A stretch of DNA of 33,193 nt. Origin: an uncultured Porphyromonadaceae bacterium (GTDB taxonomy: Bacteria > Bacteroidota > Bacteroidia > Bacteroidales > Muribaculaceae). Of the stretch, positions 16,071 through 25,681 are shown piece after piece. The stretch lies in contig CAMWRO010000002.1 in assembly GCA_947176615.1 (NCBI GenBank), positions 1-33,193 of the forward strand. The letters are read 5' to 3'. Position 1 is the stretch's first letter, and each line of letters opens with the position of its first letter. Position numbers and translations under genes: made by a program. A model generated the notes under the pieces. It was given only the letters and a program-made list of their open reading frames with translations, did no database searches and was not told where the DNA came from.

Positions 16071-16357
16071 ATGTGTGAAATGAATTTTTGTTTTGGAAAA
16101 CTTTTTGTGATTTTGAAAAATGTAGTGTGTTTATATATAGCGAGTTAGCGTTTTGAAATGGAAAACTTTGTGGCAGTTGCGTTGTTTTGAGTTGCTGATT
16201 GTGTGTTTTTCTTGATGACGCGTGAAATACTCTATCCTGTTAAAATCCACTGTGTTCTGTGTCTTGGAATCACTTGAAACGAGGCCGATTCTTAGTGGAA
16301 TTATGTCGAGTGGAATGGTTGTAAATGATTTTTAACGTTGATGCGAAAAGGGGAGTG

Positions 16358-16388
16358 TTGTCTATGTTGGCGGATTGTAGTAACTTTG
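16358..16388 (+). promoter_or_regulatory. uvrB promoter
   Basis: TTG (16358-16360), a 20-base spacer and TAACTTTG (16381-16388) match the Bacteroidetes consensus. Initiation near 16394 gives a leader of about 18 bases before the uvrB ATG. No LexA-type site is obvious. Confidence 0.65.
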
Positions 16389-16411
16389 TAAATTATACAA
16401 AATCGAAATAA

Positions 16412-18502
16412 ATGAAGTTTAAACTCTCATCTTTATATAAGCCAACAGGGGACCAGCCTCAGGCGATTGACAAACTTGTCGAAGGGATTCGGCGTGGCGA
16501 CCCGGCGCAGACACTGTTGGGCGTCACAGGCTCGGGAAAGACCTTTACAATGGCCAATGTCATCGAAAGAGTCGAGAAACCCACTCTCATATTGAGCCAT
16601 AATAAGACTCTTGCGGCCCAGCTTTACAGCGAGTTTAAGAACTTTTTCCCCGAAAATTCGGTGCAATATTTTGTATCTTACTATGATTATTATCAACCCG
16701 AGGCTTATATCCCGTCGGTTGACAAATATATCGAGAAAGACTTGATGATTAACGACGAGATTGACAAGTTGCGTCTTGCCACAACGTCGGCTTTGTTATC
16801 GGGGCGAAAAGATGTCATAGTTGTGTCCTCGGTTTCGTGTCTTTACGGCATGGGCAATCCGGAGGATTTTGACAGTAATGTGATTGACATCCGCGTCGGG
16901 CAAAAGATTGCGCGAAATAAGTTTTTGCGCGACCTTGTAGGTGCGCTTTACAGCCGCAATGAAATAGATTTGCGTCGCGGTAATTTCCGTGTGAAGGGCG
17001 ACACGGTTGACATCCGTCTTGCATATGAGGAAATCGTGTTGCGCGTGACCTTCTGGGGTGATGAAATCGAGTCGATAAAGACACTTCATGCTGAGGACAG
17101 TACCTCGCTCGGCTCTCACGACTCATTCAAGATTTTTCCGGCGAATCTTTTTGTGACATCTGCAGCCCGCATGGGGAGCGCGATTGCTCAGATCGAGCTC
17201 GACCTTGGCAGCTCGGTCAACGAGTTTTACCGAGAAGGAAAAGAACTTGAGGCAAAACGGCTTCAGGAACGTGTCACATATGATGTGGAGATGTTGCGCG
17301 AAGTGGGACACTGCTCGGGAATTGAAAATTACAGCCGCTATTTTGACGGCCGCGAACCGGGCATGAGGCCCTTCTGTCTTCTCGACTATTTCCCGAAGGA
17401 CTTTTTGACGATTATCGACGAGAGTCATGTCACGTTGCCGCAGGTGCGTGCAATGTTTGGCGGCGACCTGTCGCGAAAGATGAATCTTGTCGAATACGGA
17501 TTCCGTCTCCCTGCCGCTCTTGACAACCGTCCGCTGAAGTTTGAGGAATTCGAGAGGCTGACACCGCAAGTGGTGTATGTCAGCGCGACTCCGGCCGATT
17601 ATGAACTTGAAAAATGCGAAGGAATAGTGGTCGAGCAGATTATACGACCCACAGGACTGCTTGACCCGATAATCGAGGTCAGGCCGTCGCTGAATCAGAT
17701 AGACGATTTGCTCCATGAAATATCACTGCGTATCGAGCGCGGGGAAAGAGTCCTTGTCACAACCCTTACCAAGCGTATGGCTGAGGAGCTGAACGAGTAT
17801 CTTCTCAAGCTCAGAATAAAAACAGCCTATATTCACAGTGATGTCGAGACGCTTGACCGCATCAGGATTCTTGACGACCTGCGTGCCGGTGTATATGACG
17901 TGCTTATCGGTGTCAACCTTCTGCGCGAGGGCCTTGACCTTCCCGAGGTCTCGCTGGTTGCAATTCTTGACGCTGACAAGGAGGGTTTCCTGCGCAGTCA
18001 CCGCTCGCTGACACAGACGGTAGGCCGTGCGGCCCGAAATCTTAACGGAACCGTAATCATGTATGCTGACAAAATCACCGACTCCATGCAGCAGACAATT
18101 GATGAAACGGCCCGGCGGCGCTCATTGCAGCTCGCCTATAACGAAGAACACGGCATCACGCCGCAAGCAATCGTCAAAGCCCGCAGCGCACTCATCGGTC
18201 TTGACAAAGAGGATGAGACTTCGACTATGCGACCGTTGGGCGCCGGCAAAGATCGGGGCGGGAAGAAAAATACCGCGATTCCCTATGCCGAGGAATATTC
18301 TACCCGTGTCAATGTCGCTGCCGACCCTGTCATGTCTTATTTCAATGCCGAGCAGTTGCAGAAGATTATCACGCAGAAGCGTACCGAGATGGTCGAGGCT
18401 GCAAAGAAGATGGAATTTATCGAGGCTGCAAGGTTGCGTGACGAGGTGCTTAAACTTGAAGAAATGATGAAACAGAAACAAGAGGAGGAGGAAAATTCAT
18501 GA
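16412..18502 (+). CDS. uvrB: Excinuclease ABC subunit B
   Basis: This 696-residue protein is the damage-verifying helicase-like subunit of nucleotide excision repair, working with UvrA and UvrC in the cytoplasm. Walker A is GVTGSGKT (37-44). The beta-hairpin segment that probes DNA is in YYDYYQPEAYIPSVDKYIEKD. DESHVTLPQVRAMFGGD follows in the helicase core, then ATPADYELE and the VGRAARNLNG motif VI. The C-terminal UVR domain (MVEAAKKMEFIEAARLRDEV) that contacts UvrC is intact. The length is slightly above average. Its stop overlaps the ATG of the YgiQ-like gene in ATGA (18499-18502), so the two are translationally coupled. Confidence 0.98.
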   Translation: MKFKLSSLYKPTGDQPQAIDKLVEGIRRGDPAQTLLGVTGSGKTFTMANVIERVEKPTLILSHNKTLAAQLYSEFKNFFPENSVQYFVSYYDYYQPEAYIPSVDKYIEKDLMINDEIDKLRLATTSALLSGRKDVIVVSSVSCLYGMGNPEDFDSNVIDIRVGQKIARNKFLRDLVGALYSRNEIDLRRGNFRVKGDTVDIRLAYEEIVLRVTFWGDEIESIKTLHAEDSTSLGSHDSFKIFPANLFVTSAARMGSAIAQIELDLGSSVNEFYREGKELEAKRLQERVTYDVEMLREVGHCSGIENYSRYFDGREPGMRPFCLLDYFPKDFLTIIDESHVTLPQVRAMFGGDLSRKMNLVEYGFRLPAALDNRPLKFEEFERLTPQVVYVSATPADYELEKCEGIVVEQIIRPTGLLDPIIEVRPSLNQIDDLLHEISLRIERGERVLVTTLTKRMAEELNEYLLKLRIKTAYIHSDVETLDRIRILDDLRAGVYDVLIGVNLLREGLDLPEVSLVAILDADKEGFLRSHRSLTQTVGRAARNLNGTVIMYADKITDSMQQTIDETARRRSLQLAYNEEHGITPQAIVKARSALIGLDKEDETSTMRPLGAGKDRGGKKNTAIPYAEEYSTRVNVAADPVMSYFNAEQLQKIITQKRTEMVEAAKKMEFIEAARLRDEVLKLEEMMKQKQEEEENS

Positions 18503-20391
18503 GTGAAGATAGCAAAAACAGATTAATGCGCACTGAACTGTGGCTGCCCACGTCGGTAAAGGAGATGAATGCGTTGGGCTGGGATTCGGTAGATGTCGTG
18601 TTGTTTACCGGAGACGCCTATGTCGACCATCCCTCGTTTGCCGCGGCAGTTCTTGGCCGCACCCTTCAGGCTGCCGGTTATAAGGTGGCCATAGTGCCGC
18701 AGCCCAACTGGCAGGACGACCTGAGAGACTTTAAAAAATTTGGTGCCCCACGACTGTTTTTCGGCGTGTCAGCCGGAGCTATGGACTCAATGGTAAATCA
18801 TTATACCGCCGCCCGTCGCCGCCGCAGCAATGACGCCTACACACCCAACGGTCGACACGGGGCGCGTCCGGATTATCCTACAATTGTATATACGAAAATT
18901 CTGAAAAAACTCTTTCCCGGCACTCCGGTAATAGTCGGTGGCATTGAGGCTTCGATGCGGCGTTTGTCCCACTACGATTACTGGCAGGACCGTCTGCGAG
19001 GGTCGATTCTGCTTGACTGCGGTGCCGACATGCTTTTATACGGTATGGGCGAAAAGTCTATTCTTGAACTTACGCAGCGTATCAGCCGCGGGGAGGACAT
19101 CAGTGAAATAGTCGACATGAAACAGAGTGTCATCGTGCGCCCTCTTTCAGAAATGCCGGCTGCTGACGATGATGAAAACATAGTTCTCAGTTCGTTTGAG
19201 CATTGCCTGCGCGACAAGAGGGCGCAGGCTCTCAACTTTCGTCACATCGAGGAGGAAAGCAATGCCATGAAGGGGAAAATCCTATGGCAACAACACGGGG
19301 ATGCGGCAGTAAAAGTCAATCCCATGTATCCTCCGCTGACTATGGATGAGATTGATGCCGCATATGATTTGCCCTATACGCGTATGCCGCATCCGCGATA
19401 CAAGGGAAAGCATATCCCGGCTTACGAGATGATACGACATTCAGTCAACCTTCACCGCGGGTGTTTCGGCGGATGTGCATTCTGTACCATATCGGCTCAT
19501 CAGGGAAAGTTCATTGCATCGCGGTCTCCCCGCTCGATAATCAACGAGGTAAAGGCTGTAACCCGAATGCCTGATTTCAAAGGATACATAAGTGATCTCG
19601 GAGGGCCGTCGGCCAACATGTATCGCATGGGTGGCAAAAACATTGAGGCTTGTTCCCGCTGTCGTCGCCCGTCGTGCCTGCACCCGCGTCCTTGTCCGAA
19701 CCTCAACACCGACCACGGCCCGCTGCTTGAACTATACCGTCAGGTCGATGCTTTGCCCGGGGTGAAGAAGTCATTCATCGGCAGTGGAGTCAGGTATGAC
19801 CTGTCAATGCATCACACAGGTAATGAAAAAATAGACAGGACCAATAGAATATTCAACGAGGAGTTGATTGTTAACCATGTGTCGGGACGACTGAAAGTCG
19901 CGCCGGAGCATACATGTCCACAGGTGCTCGACATCATGCGAAAGCCTTCATTCTCGCTCTACCACGAGTTTTCGCGGCTTTTTGACCGGGTGAATCGTGA
20001 GAACGGTTTGCGGCAGCAATTGATTCCCTATTTTATCTCGTCACATCCGGGATGTCATGAGGGGGATATGGCGGAACTTGCTGTTGAGACAAAGGACATG
20101 GGGTTGCAGCTGGAACAGGTGCAGGATTTCACACCGACTCCCATGACTCTCGCAACCGAGATTTTTTATACAGGCATACATCCTTACACCGGAGAAAAGG
20201 TGTTCACCGCCCATTCTCCCGAGGAAAAACTGGCTCAAAGGAAATATTTCTTTTGGTATGACCCGGCTTACCGGGCTGATATTGTGCGCTCGCTACAGCG
20301 GTTGCACCGTACCGACCTGTTGAAACGCCTGTTCCCTCAATCGGCATCCTATCCTTACGGAAACAAGCGTCGGGCCGGCTCTAAACGATAG
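18499..20391 (+). CDS. YgiQ-family radical SAM protein
   Basis: A 630-residue protein whose first 300 residues include a cobalamin-binding-like region (GDAYVDHPSFAAAVLGRTLQAAGYKVAIV and later GGIEASMRRLSHYDYW). The radical SAM core holds Cys322, Cys326 and Cys329 in HRGCFGGCAFCTISAHQGK, followed by a GGPSANMY loop and a Cys-rich segment (CSRCRRPSCLHPRPCPNL) that may bind another cluster. This is the YgiQ (UPF0313) architecture, found in many bacteria with no firmly established reaction that I know. It overlaps uvrB by four bases, yet a role in DNA repair is not implied by the family. Its last 11 bases overlap the convergent ftsE gene. Confidence 0.93.
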   Translation: MSEDSKNRLMRTELWLPTSVKEMNALGWDSVDVVLFTGDAYVDHPSFAAAVLGRTLQAAGYKVAIVPQPNWQDDLRDFKKFGAPRLFFGVSAGAMDSMVNHYTAARRRRSNDAYTPNGRHGARPDYPTIVYTKILKKLFPGTPVIVGGIEASMRRLSHYDYWQDRLRGSILLDCGADMLLYGMGEKSILELTQRISRGEDISEIVDMKQSVIVRPLSEMPAADDDENIVLSSFEHCLRDKRAQALNFRHIEEESNAMKGKILWQQHGDAAVKVNPMYPPLTMDEIDAAYDLPYTRMPHPRYKGKHIPAYEMIRHSVNLHRGCFGGCAFCTISAHQGKFIASRSPRSIINEVKAVTRMPDFKGYISDLGGPSANMYRMGGKNIEACSRCRRPSCLHPRPCPNLNTDHGPLLELYRQVDALPGVKKSFIGSGVRYDLSMHHTGNEKIDRTNRIFNEELIVNHVSGRLKVAPEHTCPQVLDIMRKPSFSLYHEFSRLFDRVNRENGLRQQLIPYFISSHPGCHEGDMAELAVETKDMGLQLEQVQDFTPTPMTLATEIFYTGIHPYTGEKVFTAHSPEEKLAQRKYFFWYDPAYRADIVRSLQRLHRTDLLKRLFPQSASYPYGNKRRAGSKR

Positions 20392-21037
20392 TCTTGTTCT
20401 CGCAGCGTATTACGCGTCCCGGGAACCGGTCGACAAAAGTCAGGTTGTGGGTTGCCATGACAACGGTGGTTCCGGCGGCTGCAATTGCATGGAGCTGCGA
20501 CATAATCTGCTCGCCGGTGACGGGGTCGAGATTTCCTGTCGGTTCGTCGGCAAGAATCAGTTTTGGGTTGTTGAGCATGGCGCGGGCGATTACAACCCGT
20601 TGCTGCTCGCCTCCCGACAGCTCGTGGGGCATCTTGTAGCTCTTGTTCAGCATCCCGACGTTTTTCAATACCTCGGCAATGCGGCGGTCTATTTCCGCGC
20701 GATCTTTCCATCCCGTCGCTTCAAGGACGAATCTCAGATTGGAATCCACATTGCGGTCAGTCAGCAGCTGGAAGTCTTGAAACACAATTCCTATTTCGCG
20801 TCGGAGATAAGGTATCTGCTTGCGCTTTATTGCGTTCAGGTCATAATCGAGTACCCGCGCCTCGCCGAGAGCCACGGGAATCTCGGCATACATTGACTTC
20901 ATCAATGATGATTTTCCACTGCCCACTTTGCCGATGAGATAGACAAACTCTCCCTCATCGACTGTCAGATTGACATGTTTCAGGACGATCAGTTCATTGC
21001 GGTGCAACTCGACGTCGCGGTAATTGATTATTGACAT
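20381..21037 (-). CDS. ftsE: Cell-division ABC ATPase FtsE
   Basis: A 218-residue ABC ATPase. Walker A is GKVGSGKSS (36-44), the Q-loop is in VFQDFQLL, the signature is LSGGEQQR, and Walker B is LILADEP followed by TGNLDP. The size and sequence style (FVYLIGKVGSGKSSLMK) match Bacteroidetes FtsE, which with FtsX controls septal peptidoglycan hydrolases at the inner membrane. No ftsX gene is adjacent. A related ABC export ATPase (LolD-like) is the main alternative. Convergent with the YgiQ-like gene, sharing 11 bases; a 16-bp inverted repeat separates it from recQ. Confidence 0.85.
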   Translation of the reverse strand: MSIINYRDVELHRNELIVLKHVNLTVDEGEFVYLIGKVGSGKSSLMKSMYAEIPVALGEARVLDYDLNAIKRKQIPYLRREIGIVFQDFQLLTDRNVDSNLRFVLEATGWKDRAEIDRRIAEVLKNVGMLNKSYKMPHELSGGEQQRVVIARAMLNNPKLILADEPTGNLDPVTGEQIMSQLHAIAAAGTTVVMATHNLTFVDRFPGRVIRCENKTIV

Positions 21038-21065
21038 TGCTGAATATGGGGGGTAGATTCAATGC

Positions 21066-21126
21066 AAAATATTGTTATTCCACAGTCACGGCAACGGTTG
21101 CGCGACAGGAGGAATAACAATATTTT
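21066..21126 (-). terminator. 16-bp perfect inverted repeat between recQ and ftsE
   Basis: Bases 21066-21081 are the exact reverse complement of 21111-21126, with a 29-base spacer that itself contains GCAAC/GTTGC. The arms end in A/T runs, so each strand reads stem then T-run. It lies 13 bases after the recQ stop and 29 bases before the ftsE start, fitting a recQ terminator on the minus strand. A dispersed repeat is an alternative. Confidence 0.6.
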
Positions 21127-21138
21127 TATTCATAACAT

Positions 21139-23325
21139 TTAATTTCCGAGGTCAGAATGGAACTTAATGCGCATAAGGCGGATTTCTTCCTCGGAATACT
21201 CGTCGCCAAGTTCCTTGAGCGCGTCGTTGAGGTCGTCGCTCTCACTTTCTTTGAAATAGTCAAAGATTTCCTCCTGACTGTCCTCATCAATAACCTCGTC
21301 AATATAATAATTGATGTTGACCTTGTAGCCGGCATAGACTATAGCCTCGATTTTGTCAAGAAGCTCGCTGAACTCGATTCCTTTGGCATTGGCGATTTCA
21401 GGCAACGGAATCTTGCGGTCAATGGTCTGTATTATAAAAATTTTCAGACTTGAACGGTCGGGGACACTGCGCACTCGCAAATCTTCGGGACGTTCAATCT
21501 CGTTGGCCTCGACATGGCGTTTGATGACTTTTACAAATTCATCGCCATATCGCTTGGCTTTGCCGGGCCCGACGCCGGGAATGTTCTGCAACTCGTCGAT
21601 AGAAATGGGGTAGGTCGTGGCCATTGCCTCAAGCGACGGGTCTTGGAAGATGACATAGGGGGGCAATTGAAGGTTGCGGGCGACTTTTTTTCTCAAATCC
21701 TTGAGGATACTGTACAGTTCCGGGTCGGCGGCACAAGACGCACCGCTTTTTAATATTTCAGGTTCAGCCTCCTCGCTGAATTCGTTGTCCTCGACTATTT
21801 TGAACGAAACCGGAGAGTTCAGGAACTTGCGTCCTTTCGCAGTGATTTTGAGCAACCCGAAATTCTCGATGTCACGCTCGATATACCCGGCGATGTCAGC
21901 CTGCCTTACGATGGCGTTGAGCAGTTTCTCGTCGACACCCTGCTCGCAGCCAAACACTTCTAACTCGTCGTGGTGATAGGTCTGGACATCATTAGTCATC
22001 CGGCCGGTCATTACGTCAATGACGTGTTCGGCTTTGAACTTTTCTTTCAGTGCAATAATCGTTTCAAGCACTGCACACAAATCGTCTTTAGCTTCCACTC
22101 GTTTTTTAGGATTTAAACAATTGTCACAATTTCCACAGTTGTCATTTCCGAAATTTTCGCCAAAATAGTGCAGGAGAGATAGACGCCGGCAAACACTTGA
22201 CTCGGCATAGGCAGCGGTTTCTTTGAGAAGTTGCCGCCCGATTTCCAGTTCGGCGAGAGGCTTTCCCTGCATGAATTTTTCCATTTTTTGCAGGTCTTTT
22301 GCCGTATAGAAAGCAAGGCAATGGCCTTCGCCGCCATCACGTCCGGCGCGTCCGGTCTCTTGATAATACCCCTCCAGCGATTTGGGTATGTCGTAGTGGA
22401 TGACAAATCTGACATCGGGTTTGTCAATTCCCATTCCGAATGCGATTGTCGCCACGATTACGTCGACTTCCTCAAGCAGAAACGCGTCTTGATTCATCGA
22501 TCGTGTCGCGCCATCCATACCGGCGTGATAAGGAAGAGCGCGGATGTCGTTTACCCGTAGCATCTCGGCAAGTTCTTCGACTTTTTTACGGCTCAGGCAA
22601 TATATAATACCTGAACGTCCGGGATGTCCCTTGATAAAACGTATGATGTCTTTGTCTATTGTCGAGGTCTTGGGCCGCACCTCATAGTAGAGGTTGGGGC
22701 GGTTGAACGACGACTTGAACACATTGGCATTGAGCATACCGAGGTTCTTCTGTATGTCATGCTGCACTTTAAGTGTCGCGGTAGCCGTGAGTGCAATGAC
22801 AGGACGAGACCCGATCTCATTGATAATGGGGCGTATGCGCCGGTATTCCGGGCGGAAATCATGTCCCCATTCCGAAATGCAGTGCGCTTCGTCGACTGCA
22901 TAAAAAGAAATCGGAACTGTTTTCAGGAATTCGATATTGTCTTCCTTTGTCAATGATTCGGGGGCGACATACAGCAACTTGGTTTTCCCTGCCACAATGT
23001 CGGATTTTACCTGATCGATGGCCGCACGGTTAAGCGATGAGTTCAGAAAATGAGCCACATGGTCTTCTTCGCTGAAGTGTCTCATCGCGTCCACTTGGTT
23101 TTTCATCAAGGCAATCAGGGGGGAAATCACAATGGCCGTTCCGGGTTGCAGAAGGGCCGGTAGCTGATAGCACAGTGATTTTCCGCCTCCGGTCGGCATA
23201 AGTACGAATACATCGTCTCCATTCATGAGGGATGTCATTATCGCCTCTTGGTTGCCTTTGAAAGAGTCAAACCCAAAGTGCTCCTTTAGTGCTGATTTTA
23301 ATAGTGATTCAGTTGCCGTTGCCAT
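21139..23325 (-). CDS. recQ: ATP-dependent DNA helicase RecQ
   Basis: A 728-residue 3'-5' helicase of recombination and repair. Walker A is MPTGGGKSLCYQLPA (residues 43-57), Walker B/DEAH is VDEAHCISEWGHDFRPEY, and motif VI is GYYQETGRAGRDG. The RecQ zinc site is Cys-rich (CRRLSLLHYFGENFGNDNCG then NCDNC). A winged-helix region and an HRDC domain (about 545-620: LRKKVARNLQLPPYVIF ... IPGVGPGKAKRYG) follow, and an acidic C-terminal extension of about 100 residues, as in long Bacteroidetes RecQ proteins, closes it. It lies 138 bases after clpX on the same strand; clpP-clpX-recQ is an order I recall from Bacteroidales. Confidence 0.97.
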   Translation of the reverse strand: MATATESLLKSALKEHFGFDSFKGNQEAIMTSLMNGDDVFVLMPTGGGKSLCYQLPALLQPGTAIVISPLIALMKNQVDAMRHFSEEDHVAHFLNSSLNRAAIDQVKSDIVAGKTKLLYVAPESLTKEDNIEFLKTVPISFYAVDEAHCISEWGHDFRPEYRRIRPIINEIGSRPVIALTATATLKVQHDIQKNLGMLNANVFKSSFNRPNLYYEVRPKTSTIDKDIIRFIKGHPGRSGIIYCLSRKKVEELAEMLRVNDIRALPYHAGMDGATRSMNQDAFLLEEVDVIVATIAFGMGIDKPDVRFVIHYDIPKSLEGYYQETGRAGRDGGEGHCLAFYTAKDLQKMEKFMQGKPLAELEIGRQLLKETAAYAESSVCRRLSLLHYFGENFGNDNCGNCDNCLNPKKRVEAKDDLCAVLETIIALKEKFKAEHVIDVMTGRMTNDVQTYHHDELEVFGCEQGVDEKLLNAIVRQADIAGYIERDIENFGLLKITAKGRKFLNSPVSFKIVEDNEFSEEAEPEILKSGASCAADPELYSILKDLRKKVARNLQLPPYVIFQDPSLEAMATTYPISIDELQNIPGVGPGKAKRYGDEFVKVIKRHVEANEIERPEDLRVRSVPDRSSLKIFIIQTIDRKIPLPEIANAKGIEFSELLDKIEAIVYAGYKVNINYYIDEVIDEDSQEEIFDYFKESESDDLNDALKELGDEYSEEEIRLMRIKFHSDLGN

Positions 23326-23463
23326 AGTTTTATCTAAGGAAAGATTGTTAGAGGATATGCGAGAGGGGTATCGGGTATTTTGGTCAGAAATGTTTCAGAA
23401 TGTGTGGAAACGTGATCTATCTATGATTTAATACACAGAGATTTTTACAGAATTAAAATGTAA

Positions 23464-24726
23464 TCAGTCAGCCGTTGTGTCAAAGTAAGCGTTGCGTAGT
23501 TTCTCAGCGGCATAGTCGCGGTCTATCACAAGCTCTTTGACGTCGGACGACGGGGTTTCAAACATTTTGTCAATCATGACCGTTTCGACAATTGACCGCA
23601 GTCCGCGTGCCCCGAGTTTGTTCTCGATTGCTTTGTCGACGACAAACTCCAGCATGTCGGGAGCAAATGTCAGCTTGACTCCGTCCATTGCAAACAGCTT
23701 TTCATATTGTCGCGTAATTGCATTTTTGGGTTCGGTCAGCACGCGCAGCAATGCGTCTCGGTCAAGCGGGTCGAGATGGACAAGCATGGGAAGGCGGCCG
23801 ATTATTTCAGGAATGAGGCCGAATGACTTCAAGTCCTGAGGCGCGATGTATTGCAGGTAATTGTCCTTGTCAACCTTGGCGCGGGTCGCACTGCCGGTAA
23901 ATCCCACGACATGAGTGTTGAGGCGGTGGGCGATTTTGCGCTCGATGCCGTCAAAGGCTCCTCCGCAGATGAAGAGGATGTTCTTCGTATCGACAGGAAT
24001 CATTTTTTGTTCGGGGTGCTTGCGGCCACCCTGCGGGGGCACGTTGACAACCGAGCCTTCAAGCAGTTTCAGAAGTCCCTGCTGCACACCTTCGCCCGAT
24101 ACGTCGCGGGTAATCGACGGATTGTCACCCTTGCGGGCGATTTTGTCAATCTCATCGATGAACACGATGCCTTTCTGCGCTTTCGCGACATCATAATCGG
24201 CTGCCTGAAGAAGGCGCACGAGCAATGACTCGATGTCTTCGCCGACATATCCGGCCTCGGTCAGTACCGTCGCGTCAACGATGGCAAACGGCACGTCGAG
24301 CAGCCGGGCGATTGTCTTGGCAAGCAGAGTCTTGCCTGTGCCGGTCGGCCCGACCATGATGATGTTGCTTTTTTCGATGTCGACATCGTCGTTGTCTTGG
24401 GCAAGTCGTTTGTAATGGTTGTAGACGGCTACCGAAAGAACCTTTTTCGCATCATCCTGACCGATGACATACTGGTCGAGGAAGTCGCGTATTTCACGCG
24501 GCTTGGGAACTGAGTCCAGTTTGGCTGCTGCACCGGCAGTGTCGCCGCTTTTGCCGTTGTTGTCTTTGACACCGAGTTCGATGCGGTAGTCCTTGAGCAA
24601 CCCTTCAATCTGGTCCACGCAGCTGGAGCAGATGTAGGTGTCCTCGATGGCACTCGGCACCATGATGTCGTTATAGGACGGCTCATTGCCGCAGAAAGAG
24701 CATTTTACTGTCTTTTTCTTTGCCAT
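23464..24726 (-). CDS. clpX: ATP-dependent Clp protease ATP-binding subunit ClpX
   Basis: A 420-residue AAA+ unfoldase that feeds substrates to ClpP. I take the start at ATG 24726 ([13 protein letters not shown]), seven bases after the clpP stop; the open frame reaches 24765 but overlaps clpP and adds 13 unfamiliar residues. The zinc-binding domain has Cys9, Cys12, Cys33 and Cys36. Walker A is GPTGTGKT, Walker B is [11 protein letters not shown], and the RKHPEQK loop and the ClpP-contact IGF-like loop region are in the usual places (VVGFTG ... IGRLP). Length is normal. Operon with clpP. Confidence 0.97.
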   Translation of the reverse strand: MAKKKTVKCSFCGNEPSYNDIMVPSAIEDTYICSSCVDQIEGLLKDYRIELGVKDNNGKSGDTAGAAAKLDSVPKPREIRDFLDQYVIGQDDAKKVLSVAVYNHYKRLAQDNDDVDIEKSNIIMVGPTGTGKTLLAKTIARLLDVPFAIVDATVLTEAGYVGEDIESLLVRLLQAADYDVAKAQKGIVFIDEIDKIARKGDNPSITRDVSGEGVQQGLLKLLEGSVVNVPPQGGRKHPEQKMIPVDTKNILFICGGAFDGIERKIAHRLNTHVVGFTGSATRAKVDKDNYLQYIAPQDLKSFGLIPEIIGRLPMLVHLDPLDRDALLRVLTEPKNAITRQYEKLFAMDGVKLTFAPDMLEFVVDKAIENKLGARGLRSIVETVMIDKMFETPSSDVKELVIDRDYAAEKLRNAYFDTTAD

Positions 24727-24733
24727 AATTCTG

Positions 24734-25417
24734 TCACTTCTTAACGGGCAGAAGGATGTCGTCAATCATGCCGTATTCTTTTGCAACATCTGCTGTCATC
24801 CAGTAGTCGCGGTCGGCATCGCGCTCGATTCGTTCAACCGGCACGCCTGAGTGGTCAGAAATAATCTTATACAGCTCAGCCTTGTATCTAAGGATTTCGC
24901 GGGCGGTAATTTCAATGTCGGAAGCCTGTCCCTGTACTCCGCCGAGGGGCTGGTGGATCATCACACGGGAGTGGGGGAGGGCAAGGCGTTTACCTTTCTC
25001 GCCGGCCACAAGGAGTACTGCGGCCATAGATGCGGCCATGCCGATGCAGATGGTCGACACGTCGCTTTTGATGTGCTGCATCGTGTCATACAGTCCGAGA
25101 CCGGCTATAACCGAGCCGCCGGGAGAGTTGATGTAGATAGAGATGTCTTTTCCGGGGTCGACCGAGTCAAGATAGAGCAACTGACCCTGTACCACTGTCG
25201 CGGTATATTCATTGACATCGGTGCTGAGAAAAATGATGCGGTCCATCATAAGGCGTGAGAACACGTCCATCTGGGCCACGTTTAACTGACGTTCCTCTAT
25301 GATTGTGGGAGAAATGTAGGAGGATGTGATGGTAGATGTGGCGTTGGCATACTGGTCAAGGGCCAATCCGTTCATCCCCAAGTGCTTTACAGCGTAATTT
25401 CTGAAATCGTTATTCAT
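24734..25417 (-). CDS. clpP: ATP-dependent Clp protease proteolytic subunit ClpP
   Basis: This 227-residue serine protease forms the tetradecameric chamber partnered with ClpX. The triad is Ser130 ([11 protein letters not shown]), His155 ([10 protein letters not shown]) and Asp204 (ADRDYWM), at the family's spacing. The N-terminus is longer than E. coli ClpP and includes about 30 residues likely removed or flexible. It is the first gene of the minus-strand run. In Bacteroides I recall the trigger factor gene tig just upstream; here that place is taken by 264 bases of non-coding sequence and a divergent HdeD-like gene. No exact promoter match was found in the leader; AGTCTTTG on the minus strand near 25484 is the nearest. 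Confidence 0.97.
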   Translation of the reverse strand: MNNDFRNYAVKHLGMNGLALDQYANATSTITSSYISPTIIEERQLNVAQMDVFSRLMMDRIIFLSTDVNEYTATVVQGQLLYLDSVDPGKDISIYINSPGGSVIAGLGLYDTMQHIKSDVSTICIGMAASMAAVLLVAGEKGKRLALPHSRVMIHQPLGGVQGQASDIEITAREILRYKAELYKIISDHSGVPVERIERDADRDYWMTADVAKEYGMIDDILLPVKK

Positions 25418-25681
25418 ATATCAATGTAAATGTAAAACTTTCTATAATAATTAATATTGTGCCAAGGTCGTCGAGGATGGTTGCAAAGACTCTACATGCC
25501 TTGGTTTCATAATGTAAAGGTATAAAAAAAAACACTACATCACAAAATTCAAGAAAGAATTTTGCTAAAAAATCGCTGCCTCCGAGAAATATGACCGGCG
25601 TTTTCAACAAAATTTGTTAAGTGATTGTTATATAATCAAAATGAAATTAAAGTCTAACTATTAACTTATTAAAAAGTCGTT

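Larger units (their letters stand above)
15946..16411. other. 466-base divergent intergenic region between nrdD and uvrB
   Basis: It holds the nrdD promoter and its inverted repeat at 16026-16070 and the uvrB promoter at 16358-16388. Between about 16080 and 16350 the sequence is AT-rich and repetitive in T and G, with no gene, promoter match or convincing hairpin. A weak ATCCACT/AGTGGAA pairing near 16249-16300 is probably chance. Confidence 0.7.

Noticed and set aside
16080-16350. Possible RNA or gene in the nrdD-uvrB gap
   Set aside because: No promoter match, no coding frame and only one weak pairing were found; the base pattern is plain AT-rich leader.
24727-24765. Longer start for clpX at 24765
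   Set aside because: It overlaps clpP and adds residues absent from Clp[14 protein letters not shown] is the expected beginning.
25410-25610. 66-codon minus-strand frame before clpP
   Set aside because: It overlaps the clpP start, is rich in Phe/Ile from AT-rich sequence and looks like untranslated leader.
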